Of a DNA stretch of 64,000 bases, positions 20,917-30,427 are shown piece after piece. Every line of letters begins with the position of its first letter. Position 1 is the first letter of the stretch. This DNA is from Verrucomicrobiota bacterium (GTDB taxonomy: Bacteria > Verrucomicrobiota > Verrucomicrobiia > Chthoniobacterales > UBA6821), in contig JAIOPL010000002.1 of the NCBI GenBank assembly GCA_021413925.1, positions 135,655 through 199,654 of the forward strand, read 5' to 3'. The position numbers were made by a program, and so were the translations under genes. Under the pieces are notes generated by a model. The model was not told the origin of the DNA and ran no database searches. It worked only from the letters and a program-made list of their open reading frames with translations.

Positions 20917-21738
20917 ATGCAAACTGCACCCCTCACACCGGCCGATCGGCTTACTTTAACCGGGAAGGAAAACTTGGATCCATCACTGGTGGTTTCGATT
21001 CATGATGTCTCTACCGTGACCCGGGAACGGGTTGTCGAGATGCTTAAGGATCTTAAGACTGTGGGGGTGACTGTGACTTCACTACTTGTGATTCCGGACC
21101 ATCATCACAAGGGCAGGATCAATGCGGATCCAACGTTCGTGGAGTGGCTTCGTGAAGTCGCTGGACAGGGACATGAAGCAGTACAGCATGGATTTTATCA
21201 TCTGAGGCAGACGAAACAGGGCGAGGGTCTGGCGACTAAAATAATCACCCGTTCCTATACCGCGGGGGAGGGGGAGTTCCATGACCTGTCAAGGGAAGAG
21301 GCCACCGCACTGCTCCTTCAAGGTAAAGAGGCGCTTGAGGCATGTGGCATCACGCCTGTGGGCTTCATCGCCCCTGCCTGGCTACTTGGAAAAGAAGCCG
21401 AGTTAGCAGTCAGAAATATGGGATTCGACTACACGACCCGGATTGGTGAGGTTATTGACTGCAAGGATGACTGCAAAGAAGGACGATCATTCCGCGCCCG
21501 CAGCATGGTCTATAGTGTGAGAGCTCCGTGGCGCCGGGGAGTCAGTCTTCTCTGGAATGAGTTGCTTGCTAAGCGTCTAAAGTCGGCACCCCTGCTTCGG
21601 ATAGGGCTTCATCCCCCCGACTGGGATCATCAGTCGATCCGCGACCATGCGATTGCCTGTATCAAGAGGGCTGTCGAGAAACGCCAGGTCACAACTTACG
21701 CAAGATGGCTCGACCAATGGCGCGGTAGCGGACATTAA
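20917..21738 (+). CDS. DUF2334 polysaccharide-deacetylase-like protein
   Basis: 273 residues. The NodB-like fold is indicated by VVSIHDVSTVT (metal Asp), the VPD-type stretch LLVIPDHHHKG, HGFYHLRQ and GFIAPAWLLGKEA. DUF2334 proteins are putative sugar deacetylases; the substrate is unknown. There is no signal peptide, so it is probably cytoplasmic. It is followed after 21 bp by the PHP-glycosyltransferase fusion, which suggests a shared glycan or glycolipid pathway (inference). Confidence 0.87.
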   Translation: MQTAPLTPADRLTLTGKENLDPSLVVSIHDVSTVTRERVVEMLKDLKTVGVTVTSLLVIPDHHHKGRINADPTFVEWLREVAGQGHEAVQHGFYHLRQTKQGEGLATKIITRSYTAGEGEFHDLSREEATALLLQGKEALEACGITPVGFIAPAWLLGKEAELAVRNMGFDYTTRIGEVIDCKDDCKEGRSFRARSMVYSVRAPWRRGVSLLWNELLAKRLKSAPLLRIGLHPPDWDHQSIRDHAIACIKRAVEKRQVTTYARWLDQWRGSGH

Positions 21739-21759
21739 AGGATCCGTTGAATAAATCCC

Positions 21760-24156
21760 ATGGCGCTCGTCGACCTCCATCTCCATACCCGTCACAGCCT
21801 CCGCTCCCCTGAGTGGCTGCTGCGCCGCTTGAATGTTCCGGCGAGCGTTTCCGATCCGAAGCTCCTTCTTGAGCAGCTGCGCCGAGCCGGGATGGATTTT
21901 TTCACCTTCACGGATGATGACTCGATCGAGGGTTGTCTCGAGATCGCCCATCTTCCCGGGGTCTTTATCAGCGAGTCGGTGACGGCCGTTTTTCCAGAGG
22001 ATGGGTGCCGTGTTTCAATCCTGGTTTGGGGGATCACGGAGGGCCAGCACGCTGAGATCCAGGGGCTCAAGGCTAACATTTACGAGCTTCAGCAGTATCT
22101 CGTTCACCATGACCTCGCTCATGGTGTTGCCCAATGCCTCCATGGACTCTCCCACAAGCTGAGGCCGGTCCACTTGATGAAGCTGGCACTGCTTTTCCGA
22201 CACTTCGAGGGGATCAATGGCAGTGAAGGGGCCTTTCTTGCCAGCGTGACCCGCTATCTCTTCGGCCTCACCCCCTCCGACATTGAGCGGTTCACAATAA
22301 TCACCGGTCTTCAGCCGACCCATGAGGAGCCCTGGCGTAAGGTCTGGTTCGGCGGCTCAGACGATCATGGGGGGACGATTCCCGGCAAAACCTCCACGGA
22401 AATCCCTGAAGCCCGGGACGTTACCCAGCTGCTTCGCCACATCAGGGAAGGTCGTTGCGAACCGCGTGGAGACTCGGGCAATCCGCTCCGTGCCGCCCTC
22501 GACACCTATCAGGTTGCCTTCTCCTATGCTAAGAAGCGTCTTGACGGGCACGCCGCCTCACCAACCATCCGTCTTGTCGAGAAGGCCTTCGCCCGCTTCA
22601 TGGAGGGGAAGGATCCGACAACTTTTACCGCTGGGGAGAAATTCGCATTCCTGGCCCAAGGGATAGCCAGCGGCAAGATCTTCGAACTCGCCAATCCTGG
22701 TCCACGCTCGCTCTGGAAAGAGCTTTCCGGTGCCTTGAACGAGCCTGCAATGAGGGCGGAACTGACTAAAGAACTCGAGGGGGTCGAGGATACTAGCCGC
22801 AGGGCCTTCCTTATGGCGAACATGATGGCAAGCCGTCTTGCTTACCGCCTCACGATGCAGTTCCTCGAGCAGTTGATGGACGGACGCTTCCTCGAGAGTA
22901 TACAGATGGTTGGGCCCGTCATTCCGCTGGTGGCTCTGCTCAGTCCCTATCTTTACGCATTCCGCACACCTCCGCGTCACCGTCTGAGGGAAGCCTCCCT
23001 TGCGATGAAGGGTGCCATCGCTCCGGAGTTAGCCAATAAACGCCGGGCCTGGTTCACCGACACGCTTGACGATGTGAATGGCGTCTCCACAACGATCCAG
23101 AAAATGAGCGCCGCGATCGCCTCCAATGGAAAGGGGGTCGAGGTGATGGTCTCCCGCCACGAGGTCGATGTCCCCGGCATCCCGCTCAAGAACTTCCCTC
23201 CGATCGGAGAGTTCGAGTTGCCGGAATATGAGCTTCAGAAGCTGAGCTTCCCGCCGCTACTTCAGATCATCGATCATCTACAGACCGGCAATTTTACCGA
23301 GGTGATCATCAGCACTCCCGGCCCCGTGGGGTTGGCGGCCCTTGGCGCGGCGCGCGTGCTTGGTCTTCCCACGGCCGGCATCTACCACACTGACTTTCCC
23401 GAGTATGTCCGCATTCTGACCGAGGATGGACTGATGGAGTCGCTGACCTGGAACTACATGCACTGGTTCTATGCGCAGCTCGACATCATCTATGTGAATT
23501 CAGACCATTACCGTCAGTGCTGGATAGGCAGGGGAATTTCTCCTGAGAAGATCAAGATTCTACCCCGTGGTCTCGATACAGGCCTCTTCCATCCCGAGAA
23601 GAGAAAACTGGATTTCTGGAAGAAGCGCGGCCTCCGTGACGGCGAGGTTGGTGCCCTCTATGTAGGCCGGGTATCGCGTGAGAAAAACCTCGATCTCTAT
23701 GCCGCCGCGTTCCGGCGTCTGCTGGCTGCCGGGGTGAAGGTCCGTCCGCTGATCGTCGGCGATGGCCCGTACGCTGCGATGATGAAGGAGCTACTGCCTG
23801 AAGGAATTTACACCGGAAGCCTCCACAAGGAGGAGCTTGCAAGCGCCTATGCCTCGGCCGACTTCTTTGTTTTCCCCAGCACGACCGACACCTTCGGGAA
23901 TGTGGTCATCGAGGCTCAGGCCAGTGGATTGCCCGTGATTGTCTCCGATGTCGGCGGTCCGAAGGATCTTGTCGAGGATGGGGTCGATGGAAGGGTCACC
24001 AAGGGACTCGATCTTGACGCCCTTACCTCCGCAGTCAGGCAGTTGGTAGAAGATGAAGAGCTTCGCAAGCGGATGGGCGAAGCCTCGCGGGCAAGGGTTG
24101 CGGAAAGAGATTGGTCGGGTGCGGCTCGACTTTTCTGGGAAGGAAGCGAGGAGTAG
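21760..24156 (+). CDS. PHP-domain / GT4 glycosyltransferase fusion protein
   Basis: 798 residues in three parts. Residues 1-250 form a PHP-type phosphoesterase domain: DLHLHTRHS (HxH), FTFTDDDSIEG where the usual TDH is TDD, and GSDDHGG. Residues 250-430 are helical and unrecognised. Residues 430-798 are a GT-B glycosyltransferase of family 4, with TAGIYHTDFPEYVR, LPRGLDTGLFHP, LYVGRVSREKNLD and the donor-site PSTTDTFGNVVIEAQASGLP. The C-terminal half most resembles MgtA/SqdX-like glycolipid synthases. It could add a sugar and process a phosphorylated intermediate (inference). It sits in a two-gene unit with the DUF2334 gene. Confidence 0.9.
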   Translation: MALVDLHLHTRHSLRSPEWLLRRLNVPASVSDPKLLLEQLRRAGMDFFTFTDDDSIEGCLEIAHLPGVFISESVTAVFPEDGCRVSILVWGITEGQHAEIQGLKANIYELQQYLVHHDLAHGVAQCLHGLSHKLRPVHLMKLALLFRHFEGINGSEGAFLASVTRYLFGLTPSDIERFTIITGLQPTHEEPWRKVWFGGSDDHGGTIPGKTSTEIPEARDVTQLLRHIREGRCEPRGDSGNPLRAALDTYQVAFSYAKKRLDGHAASPTIRLVEKAFARFMEGKDPTTFTAGEKFAFLAQGIASGKIFELANPGPRSLWKELSGALNEPAMRAELTKELEGVEDTSRRAFLMANMMASRLAYRLTMQFLEQLMDGRFLESIQMVGPVIPLVALLSPYLYAFRTPPRHRLREASLAMKGAIAPELANKRRAWFTDTLDDVNGVSTTIQKMSAAIASNGKGVEVMVSRHEVDVPGIPLKNFPPIGEFELPEYELQKLSFPPLLQIIDHLQTGNFTEVIISTPGPVGLAALGAARVLGLPTAGIYHTDFPEYVRILTEDGLMESLTWNYMHWFYAQLDIIYVNSDHYRQCWIGRGISPEKIKILPRGLDTGLFHPEKRKLDFWKKRGLRDGEVGALYVGRVSREKNLDLYAAAFRRLLAAGVKVRPLIVGDGPYAAMMKELLPEGIYTGSLHKEELASAYASADFFVFPSTTDTFGNVVIEAQASGLPVIVSDVGGPKDLVEDGVDGRVTKGLDLDALTSAVRQLVEDEELRKRMGEASRARVAERDWSGAARLFWEGSEE

Positions 24157-24171
24157 GAAAAAAGCTGAAGA

Positions 24172-25449
24172 CTAAAGGCGGGGGAGAAGTTTTTCCACGA
24201 GTTCGCAGTTCCTTACCGTGGCTCCTTGGTGTGGTTTTAGGACGTTGTTGGCGGCGGCGATCATGCTCGTCCTTTTTTCTGCGTTGCTGAGCAGTGATCG
24301 GACGGAGTTGATTATCTCCTTTTGGTCATTCACGCGGATTGCGGCGCCCGCTTCGCAGAGTTGCGTTGCGAGGGGTTCGAAGTTGCCGGTATGCGGGCCT
24401 ATAAGCACGGGGACGCCGGCCTGCAGAGGTTCGATCATGTTCTGTCCTCCGTGATTTTCCGAGAAGGGAAGGCTTTTTCCTACGAACACGATCGTGGCTC
24501 TGGAATACCAGGAGTTCAGTTCTCCGGTGGTATCGAGCAAGAGTGGCTCCTCGGAAAGTTCAGCGCCTTCGGAACGAAGATGGCATGGGATTCCTAGTTT
24601 TTTCAACGTGCTGCGGATCTCGTTCCGTCGTTCGACATGGCGAGGGGTGATCATCAGACGCAGGTCCGGAAATTCCGTTTTCAGATCTAGCCACGCTGTG
24701 GCGATTTCGAGTTCCTCTCCCTCATGGGTGCTCGCAGCTAGAAAGATCGTATGAATGATGGGATCAGCGCTCCCGGAGGTAGTCGGGCCGTGCATTGAGT
24801 CATGTTTGATGTTTCCCGTCAGGTGGAGCAGTGCTGGCTTTATCCCCAGCGAGAGCCATCGCGCTTCATCCGCAGGATCAGTCAGTGTGATTAGGTCGAG
24901 CTGATTGAAGAAAGGAGCCGTGAAGGTGCGAGCCATGCGGAATCGTTTTTCAGAGCGTGGAGAAAGTCGTGCATTGAGCAGGGCGACTGGTATGCCGAGT
25001 TCTTTGCAAGTCGAGATGCGGTTGGGCCAGAGATCGGCCTCCACCATGAGGAGAGCCGATGGGCGGAGTCTCTTGATCAATCGTCGTGTGATGACAGGAA
25101 AGTCGATTGGATTGGCAATCGGCTCCAGCCAGTCGGAGGCCGATCGCTCAAGGATCGCGAGCCCTGTGGATGTCGTGGTGCTGATGAGGAAGCGTGATTC
25201 CGGATTCCGGTGGTGAAACTTTGAGGCGAATTTCAGCGCGATGCCGACCTCTCCCACGCTCACGGCATGGATCCAGATTCTTTGCTGACCGATCCGTGCC
25301 GCAGTTGCCCGATCGAAGATACCAAAGCGCTGGAGCGCCTTGTTCCCGTACCCGCCCCGTTTCCGGATGCGCACGAGATAACTAGGCAGAAGGATCAGCA
25401 GGATCGGTGCAAAGAGCAGATTATAGAGGAAGATCGATATCCTTCTCAT
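24172..25449 (-). CDS. waaA: 3-deoxy-D-manno-octulosonic acid transferase
   Basis: 425 residues from the ATG at 25449, which overlaps the rsmD stop by 4 bp (ATGA); the frame is open to 25566 but that would lie within rsmD. An N-terminal membrane anchor (LYNLLFAPILLILLPSYLVR) is followed by IWIHAVSVGEV with the catalytic Glu and the C-terminal donor-site stretch ENHGGQNMIEPLQAGVPVLI. It transfers Kdo to lipid A precursor on the inner membrane. It is evidence for a lipopolysaccharide-type outer membrane. Confidence 0.95.
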   Translation of the reverse strand: MRRISIFLYNLLFAPILLILLPSYLVRIRKRGGYGNKALQRFGIFDRATAARIGQQRIWIHAVSVGEVGIALKFASKFHHRNPESRFLISTTTSTGLAILERSASDWLEPIANPIDFPVITRRLIKRLRPSALLMVEADLWPNRISTCKELGIPVALLNARLSPRSEKRFRMARTFTAPFFNQLDLITLTDPADEARWLSLGIKPALLHLTGNIKHDSMHGPTTSGSADPIIHTIFLAASTHEGEELEIATAWLDLKTEFPDLRLMITPRHVERRNEIRSTLKKLGIPCHLRSEGAELSEEPLLLDTTGELNSWYSRATIVFVGKSLPFSENHGGQNMIEPLQAGVPVLIGPHTGNFEPLATQLCEAGAAIRVNDQKEIINSVRSLLSNAEKRTSMIAAANNVLKPHQGATVRNCELVEKLLPRL

Positions 25450-26042
25450 GATGCTCGGCGAAGGATCAGGATGCGGGACTCGCCGTAATTCCGATCGGAA
25501 AGGATCTCCCACGGGATTAAAGAGGTGGAGGGGGTGAGTGAGGGAAGGGGCTGCCTGCGTTCGCATTCGAGGATGAGGAGTCCTTCGACACCGAGTGCCT
25601 TTGGCATATTCGGATGACTAAGCAAGTTGTCGGCCAGATTGGTTACATCTCCGACCGAAGGTCTTGTATCCTTTAGGTAAGGAGGGTCGGCAAAGATGAG
25701 GTCGAATCCTTCTTCCTCAACATAGAGGTCCAGGAAACGAAAGGCATCCATCTGCTGAACGGTTGTAGGAAGTCGATCGAGTCGGGTCGATTGGAGATTC
25801 TTCCTGATAACGCCCGTCGTTGGCCCTAGGTGTTCCACGAAGGTTGCTGAGGCAGCTCCCCTGCTCAGCGCCTCAATACCAAGGGCGCCACTTCCGGCAA
25901 AGAGATCCAGAACACGCGCCTCGGGAACGCGTTCACCCAGAGAGGAGAAGATAGCTCCCCGCACCCGGTCCATCGTGGGTCTGGTATTTTTATCCGGTGG
26001 CTGAAGGGAGAGTCCTCCGGCCGAGCCTGCAATCACACGCAT
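25446..26042 (-). CDS. rsmD: 16S rRNA (guanine(966)-N(2))-methyltransferase
   Basis: 198 residues. MRVIAGSAGG, RPTMDRVRGAIFSSL, the SAM-binding VLDLFAGSGALGIEALSRGA and the catalytic FADPPYL are all in the family positions. It methylates G966 of 16S rRNA. It is translationally coupled to waaA downstream and lies 9 bp after an AsmA-like gene. Confidence 0.95.
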   Translation of the reverse strand: MRVIAGSAGGLSLQPPDKNTRPTMDRVRGAIFSSLGERVPEARVLDLFAGSGALGIEALSRGAASATFVEHLGPTTGVIRKNLQSTRLDRLPTTVQQMDAFRFLDLYVEEEGFDLIFADPPYLKDTRPSVGDVTNLADNLLSHPNMPKALGVEGLLILECERRQPLPSLTPSTSLIPWEILSDRNYGESRILILRRAS

Positions 26043-26051
26043 TCCTGATTC

Positions 26052-27515
26052 TTAGTGTGCCGGCTGAGGCATCGCCGGAGTCTGCTGCTGGGGTTGAGGT
26101 GCCGGTGCCTGGGGAGCAGGCTTACCGAAAAGACCCTGAAGGAGGCCGCCCAGCCCTCCCAGATTCCCGCCGAGATGAATGCCGGTGAGACGCTCGATAA
26201 GATCCGTCCTTGGATTGGAAGCTGGACCTGACACATGGAAAGTCACTTGGGAGTAACCCGGTTCGGGAGCCGGAGTCAGTTGTGATCCCAGCAGGCCATG
26301 CAGGCGTCCCGTGAGTTTTTCATTAAAGAGCAGTCGAGAGTCCAGATTGAGCTCTCCGGAGGGCTGGAGGGGGCCCTTGGCGGCAAGGATCAGGTTTGCC
26401 GAGCGCAGGAAGAGTTCGTCGATCACGACATGTCCCTGATCGATACGAAAAAGACAACGGCCCTCGGCGAGATTCAGGAGTTTTAGCTCATCGATATTGA
26501 GCAGCTGGCCGATTTGTTTCAAAAAAGCCACGGGTTCTATCGTGGCTTCTTTGCATCGAAGAGATCCCTTGCCTGTCATGGTGGCTCCGATTCCAGCTGT
26601 GCCTGCACACATGAGATCCCCGTCTATTTGTCCTTCTGCATTGGATGACCCAAGAGAGGCGTCTCCAAGTAATTTTCTCAGACTGGCTGCGGAGAGTTGG
26701 AGTGAGCAGTTATAGTCGGGTGAACTTGGGGGTAGGCCGCATCGGAGAGCACCGGTCAGGCGACCTTCACCCATTATTGCCGAGATATTTTGCAGCATAA
26801 GAGTAGCTCCCTTCGGTCCTGGTTCGGCTTCTGCATTTGCTGCAAGATCGTGGACAATCAGGGAGTCGCTGATGACGGCCGATGTCGCCATGATTTTCAT
26901 GCCTCCTTTTTCCTCATGTGCGTTCAGATCGTTGAGACGCAAAACCGGATGAGAACCTTCATCCAGAACGGAACACTCGCCGTGCTGGATAGAGAGGTGG
27001 GGGAGCCAGGAGGCAAGGTCGAGAGGGAGCGATGATTTCTTACTCTCAGATTCCTGGGGTTGCTTTGCAGGAGAGGAAGGTGTGTTGACCCCCATCGCAG
27101 AAGGTGTGGCAGTTAGTGTCTGGCTGAGGAGGGCAGGAAGTTTCGGCGCAGTTGTTGTGCTACTTGAGCCTAGTTTCAGGATGGCCGACGGGTGATTCAG
27201 CGAGATGGCTTCCGGCGCGAGCTCGCCCTTCAGCAGGTCAGCCCAAGAGATATATACCGTAAATGAATCGGCGGAGGCCATGGCAAGCTGTTCAGTCGGG
27301 GTCACGATGACTTTGCCAAGACGGATGCCGCCCGCAGGATTAAGGAACACGCTCTTGAAGGAGATCGGAGTGCCAAGGGCTGACGACAGGGTCGATCGAA
27401 TCCGATCCTGGATTCCTGGGAGTTGCAGGGTGAGATTCGCCGCAAAAAGCAGAAGCAGGAAAATCCCTAAAAGAATCGTTCCCATGAAAAGAAAGGGCTT
27501 GGCAATCGAACGCAC
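26052..27515 (-). CDS. AsmA-family-like protein with C-terminal repeat-rich tail
   Basis: 487 residues starting with GTG at 27515 (ATG at 27485 possible). An N-terminal signal anchor (FMGTILLGIFLLLLFAANLTL) precedes a long beta-rich periplasmic region. Its C-terminal part resembles the AsmA C-terminal domain, with KGSLRCKEATIEPVAFLKQI and KGPLQPSGELNLDSRL. The tail is low complexity in Pro, Gln and Ala. AsmA-like proteins span the periplasm and support lipid transport to the outer membrane. Start overlap with neighbours is absent; it is 36 bp from the divergent lipid kinase. Confidence 0.78.
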   Translation of the reverse strand: MRSIAKPFLFMGTILLGIFLLLLFAANLTLQLPGIQDRIRSTLSSALGTPISFKSVFLNPAGGIRLGKVIVTPTEQLAMASADSFTVYISWADLLKGELAPEAISLNHPSAILKLGSSSTTTAPKLPALLSQTLTATPSAMGVNTPSSPAKQPQESESKKSSLPLDLASWLPHLSIQHGECSVLDEGSHPVLRLNDLNAHEEKGGMKIMATSAVISDSLIVHDLAANAEAEPGPKGATLMLQNISAIMGEGRLTGALRCGLPPSSPDYNCSLQLSAASLRKLLGDASLGSSNAEGQIDGDLMCAGTAGIGATMTGKGSLRCKEATIEPVAFLKQIGQLLNIDELKLLNLAEGRCLFRIDQGHVVIDELFLRSANLILAAKGPLQPSGELNLDSRLLFNEKLTGRLHGLLGSQLTPAPEPGYSQVTFHVSGPASNPRTDLIERLTGIHLGGNLGGLGGLLQGLFGKPAPQAPAPQPQQQTPAMPQPAH

Positions 27516-27551
27516 CCGACCAACTTAGGTGTCCTGCAGCAATTGTGAAGT

Positions 27552-28448
27552 GTGAAGAATCTCCTCATTATCCTTAATCCGGCAGCCCACAGCAACAAGG
27601 CGGGGCGTCTTCCCGAACAGATCCGTGAGGTTTCCGGTGATGTGGAAATGCGCCTCAGTAGCATGCCGGGAGATGCGGAACTGATTGCGAGGAGTGCTGT
27701 GAAAGAGGGTTTTTCGACGATTGTCGCAGCGGGAGGTGACGGGACCATCAACGAGGTGATGAACGGAATCATCTCCGCAGGCGGGCAAGACGTAACGTTG
27801 GGCATTCTCCCCGTAGGCACCATGAATGTTTTTGCCGTTGAACTAGGAATCCCGCTGAATTCCCTGGAGAAGGCTTGGCAGATAATCATGACCGGAGAGG
27901 TGCGCTGCATCGATCTTCCAATCTGTTCCGCCGGGGGTGTCGAGCGCTGTTTTGTCCAGTTAGCCGGGGCGGGACTCGATGCCGAGGTCGTCAGGCGAAC
28001 CACGAGGGAATCAAAGAAAGCCTTGGGTCCTCTGAGTTATCTCCTTTCTCTTGCCCAGGTGGCCGGACAAAAACCGCCTCCCATCACGTTGAAAAGCCAT
28101 GACGGGGCATTGAGGAATGGATCGTTTGTGTTACTGGGGAACGGGCGTTTCTACGGTGGCCCGTTCACGATGTTCCGTCAGGGTTCTCAGGTTGACGGCC
28201 TGCTGGATGTTCTCGTTTTTCAGAGTCAAGGTCCCTGGGATCTTCTGCGATACATGCATGCCATTCTGATGGGGCAGCATGCGGAACTGAAGGACGTGGA
28301 GTATTTTCAGACATCGTCCCTGGAACTCTCTTCCGAAGAACCGGTCCCTTACGAACTCGATGGCGAGATGGTCGGCTATCTCCCGTTGACTATTTCCCTA
28401 CGGGCGGGCGCTTTTTCTGTTCTTGCGCCGGGGCCAATAGCAGGTTGA
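27552..28448 (+). CDS. diacylglycerol kinase family lipid kinase (YegS/DagK-like)
   Basis: 298 residues from a GTG at 27552. The N-terminal NPAAHSNKAG and the nucleotide-binding VAAGGDGTINEVMNG identify the DAGK catalytic domain; GILPVGTMNVFAVEL and ELDGEMVGYLPLTISL complete the two-domain fold. It phosphorylates a lipid such as diacylglycerol or a long-chain base. It is followed 19 bp later by a rhomboid protease gene. Confidence 0.92.
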   Translation: MKNLLIILNPAAHSNKAGRLPEQIREVSGDVEMRLSSMPGDAELIARSAVKEGFSTIVAAGGDGTINEVMNGIISAGGQDVTLGILPVGTMNVFAVELGIPLNSLEKAWQIIMTGEVRCIDLPICSAGGVERCFVQLAGAGLDAEVVRRTTRESKKALGPLSYLLSLAQVAGQKPPPITLKSHDGALRNGSFVLLGNGRFYGGPFTMFRQGSQVDGLLDVLVFQSQGPWDLLRYMHAILMGQHAELKDVEYFQTSSLELSSEEPVPYELDGEMVGYLPLTISLRAGAFSVLAPGPIAG

Positions 28449-28467
28449 CTCCACATCAATCGGGACA

Positions 28468-29106
28468 ATGGAACGCCTGCGCTGCTCTCCTGTCACCGCG
28501 ATCCTCTTCGGGATCAACCTGACGCTTTTCCTTTCGGAAGAGCTCTTCCGATTCTTTTTTGATTGTTCGCTCTTTCCTTATTTGGCGCTGAGTCGAGAGG
28601 GGTTGACGGGTGGGGGATGGTGGCAGTTGGTAACCCATGCGTTTCTTCATGGTAACCTGCTGCATTTCGTCGTGAACATGGTGGCGCTCTGGTTCACGGG
28701 TCCGCTCCTCGAGGAGCTACTCGGACCTCTCCGCTACCTTCTGCTTTATCTCGCGGGGGCTGTGTTCGGAGGGATCCTGCAGACCCTTGTGACACCAGGC
28801 AGCATTGATCTGGTGGGGGCTTCCGGATCGGTCTGTGCCCTCTTGGTGGGCTTTGGAACGCTCTTTCCAAACTTGCAGATCACCGCGCTTATTTTCTTCA
28901 TCATTCCCGTGAAAATGAAAGCCTCCACACTCGGTTGGCTTGTCATCGTGGCATCCCTGCTTTTCTGGCTCTTGGGAGTCGAGCGCCAGATCGGGCATCT
29001 CGCCCATCTTGGGGGAGGTATCGCAGGATTTGTGATCTGCTTGTTCTACAAGAAGCTGGGACTGGTGCGACAGATCTCCGAGCTCCCGCCGCCGCTACCT
29101 GACTAA
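28468..29106 (+). CDS. rhomboid family intramembrane serine protease
   Basis: 212 residues, six to seven helices. The oxyanion-side HAFLHGNLLHFVVNM, the catalytic Ser in VGASGSVCALL and the catalytic His in GHLAHLGGGIAG are all present, so it looks active. It cleaves transmembrane substrates within the membrane; substrates are unknown. Its stop codon directly abuts the stop of the convergent AI-2E gene with no bases between. Confidence 0.94.
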   Translation: MERLRCSPVTAILFGINLTLFLSEELFRFFFDCSLFPYLALSREGLTGGGWWQLVTHAFLHGNLLHFVVNMVALWFTGPLLEELLGPLRYLLLYLAGAVFGGILQTLVTPGSIDLVGASGSVCALLVGFGTLFPNLQITALIFFIIPVKMKASTLGWLVIVASLLFWLLGVERQIGHLAHLGGGIAGFVICLFYKKLGLVRQISELPPPLPD

Positions 29107-30414
29107 TCAGAGAGGCAATTCCACGATCATTGTAGAGGTCTTTTTTTCGACTGTCTTCTCGATGGTTCCCTCGATCTTCAGGGATTGCTTGACTGGTTGG
29201 ATGGGAGGAAGATCCCAGAAGTAGCGACGCAGGAGAACTTTCATCGTGGCAGTGAGGGGGACGGCAAGTAAGGCGCCGAGCAGACCTCCCAAGACGATCG
29301 TCCAGGCAAAGACCGAGATGATCACGGTCATGGGATGGAGGCCGACTGATTCGCCGATGATTTTCGGAGAGATAAAGATCCCGTCCAGATTGTGGGCCAC
29401 CAGAAAAACAATCAACACAAGGGTCGGATGCCATAGGTCCCCGTACTGAGCCAACGCAATCAGTAGTGCCGGGGCCACGCAGAGGACCATGCCGAGGTAG
29501 GGAATCAGGCAGAGGATCCCTACCATGAGTCCTATGAGGAAGGCAAAGTCGAGATGCACGATCAGGAACAGTGCCGTGCCAACAACAGCTCCATCGATCA
29601 TACTCACCAGCAGTTGACCGCGGAAGAAGTGGATCAAATAGTCATTGATCTCGTTGAAAAGCGAAACGATCTCCTCCTTGAGAGGGGAGGCCCGGAGAGG
29701 CAGGTAACGGCTCCAATTGGTTCCGATCTGCGGTGACTCTAGCAGGAAGAAGAAGAGAAAGACAGGAACCAGAATCAGGCTGAGCAGGAATCCAAGGATA
29801 CCGAAAACACCTCCGATGCTTTTTTGAAGAAAAGTCCCGGTAGCGGAGGCGATGGTCGGCAGTTTCTCCTGCATCCAGGCAAGGCCGTTGCTGGCAAGCT
29901 CGATGCCGTAGAGTTTGATACGGTCAGGCGTGAGATCCTCGAGCGGGAAGATTGGGATATGGGTGGCAACCCCGGCGGGCTTGATTGCTACTGTACTGGC
30001 TTTCAGAGCCGCCAGTTTCTGGAGTTCAGCGGCTGATTGTTTGGCCAGAGAGCTGATGCTTTCACTGTAGGCGGGGATGCGGCTGGCAAAGATGCTACCC
30101 TGATGCTCGAGGGCAGGGGCGATTGTGATGCCGATGAGTACCAGGCCTGCGCTGAAGAGAACAAAGACGATGACGACGGCCCAGGTGCGCGGGATTCTCC
30201 ATTTGCAGAGCAAACCCACGACGGGAGTCAACAGATACGCGAGCACGGCTGCGATCGCGATCGGTGTGAGGACCGGCTTCAAATAGCCACATGCGGAAAC
30301 GATGCTCCAACCTGCGAGTAGAATGACCGAGATGAATGCTAAGGCCGCCACGGCCGTCAAGGCTGCCCAGCAGACTTTCTTCTGAAAAGATGTGGGAAGT
30401 TCGGGGTAGGCCAT
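29107..30414 (-). CDS. AI-2E family transporter (UPF0118)
   Basis: 435 residues with about eight transmembrane helices. Recognisable family stretches are YLLTPVVGLLCKWRIPRTWAV, FFRGQLLVSMIDGAVVG, GLMVGILCLIPYLGMVLCV and ISPKIIGESVGLHPM. The family includes autoinducer-2 exporters and Na+/H+ antiporters, so the substrate here is unknown. It is 13 bp downstream of the 5-formyltetrahydrofolate cyclo-ligase gene. Confidence 0.93.
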   Translation of the reverse strand: MAYPELPTSFQKKVCWAALTAVAALAFISVILLAGWSIVSACGYLKPVLTPIAIAAVLAYLLTPVVGLLCKWRIPRTWAVVIVFVLFSAGLVLIGITIAPALEHQGSIFASRIPAYSESISSLAKQSAAELQKLAALKASTVAIKPAGVATHIPIFPLEDLTPDRIKLYGIELASNGLAWMQEKLPTIASATGTFLQKSIGGVFGILGFLLSLILVPVFLFFFLLESPQIGTNWSRYLPLRASPLKEEIVSLFNEINDYLIHFFRGQLLVSMIDGAVVGTALFLIVHLDFAFLIGLMVGILCLIPYLGMVLCVAPALLIALAQYGDLWHPTLVLIVFLVAHNLDGIFISPKIIGESVGLHPMTVIISVFAWTIVLGGLLGALLAVPLTATMKVLLRRYFWDLPPIQPVKQSLKIEGTIEKTVEKKTSTMIVELPL

Positions 30415-30427
30415 AAGTTACTAGCAA

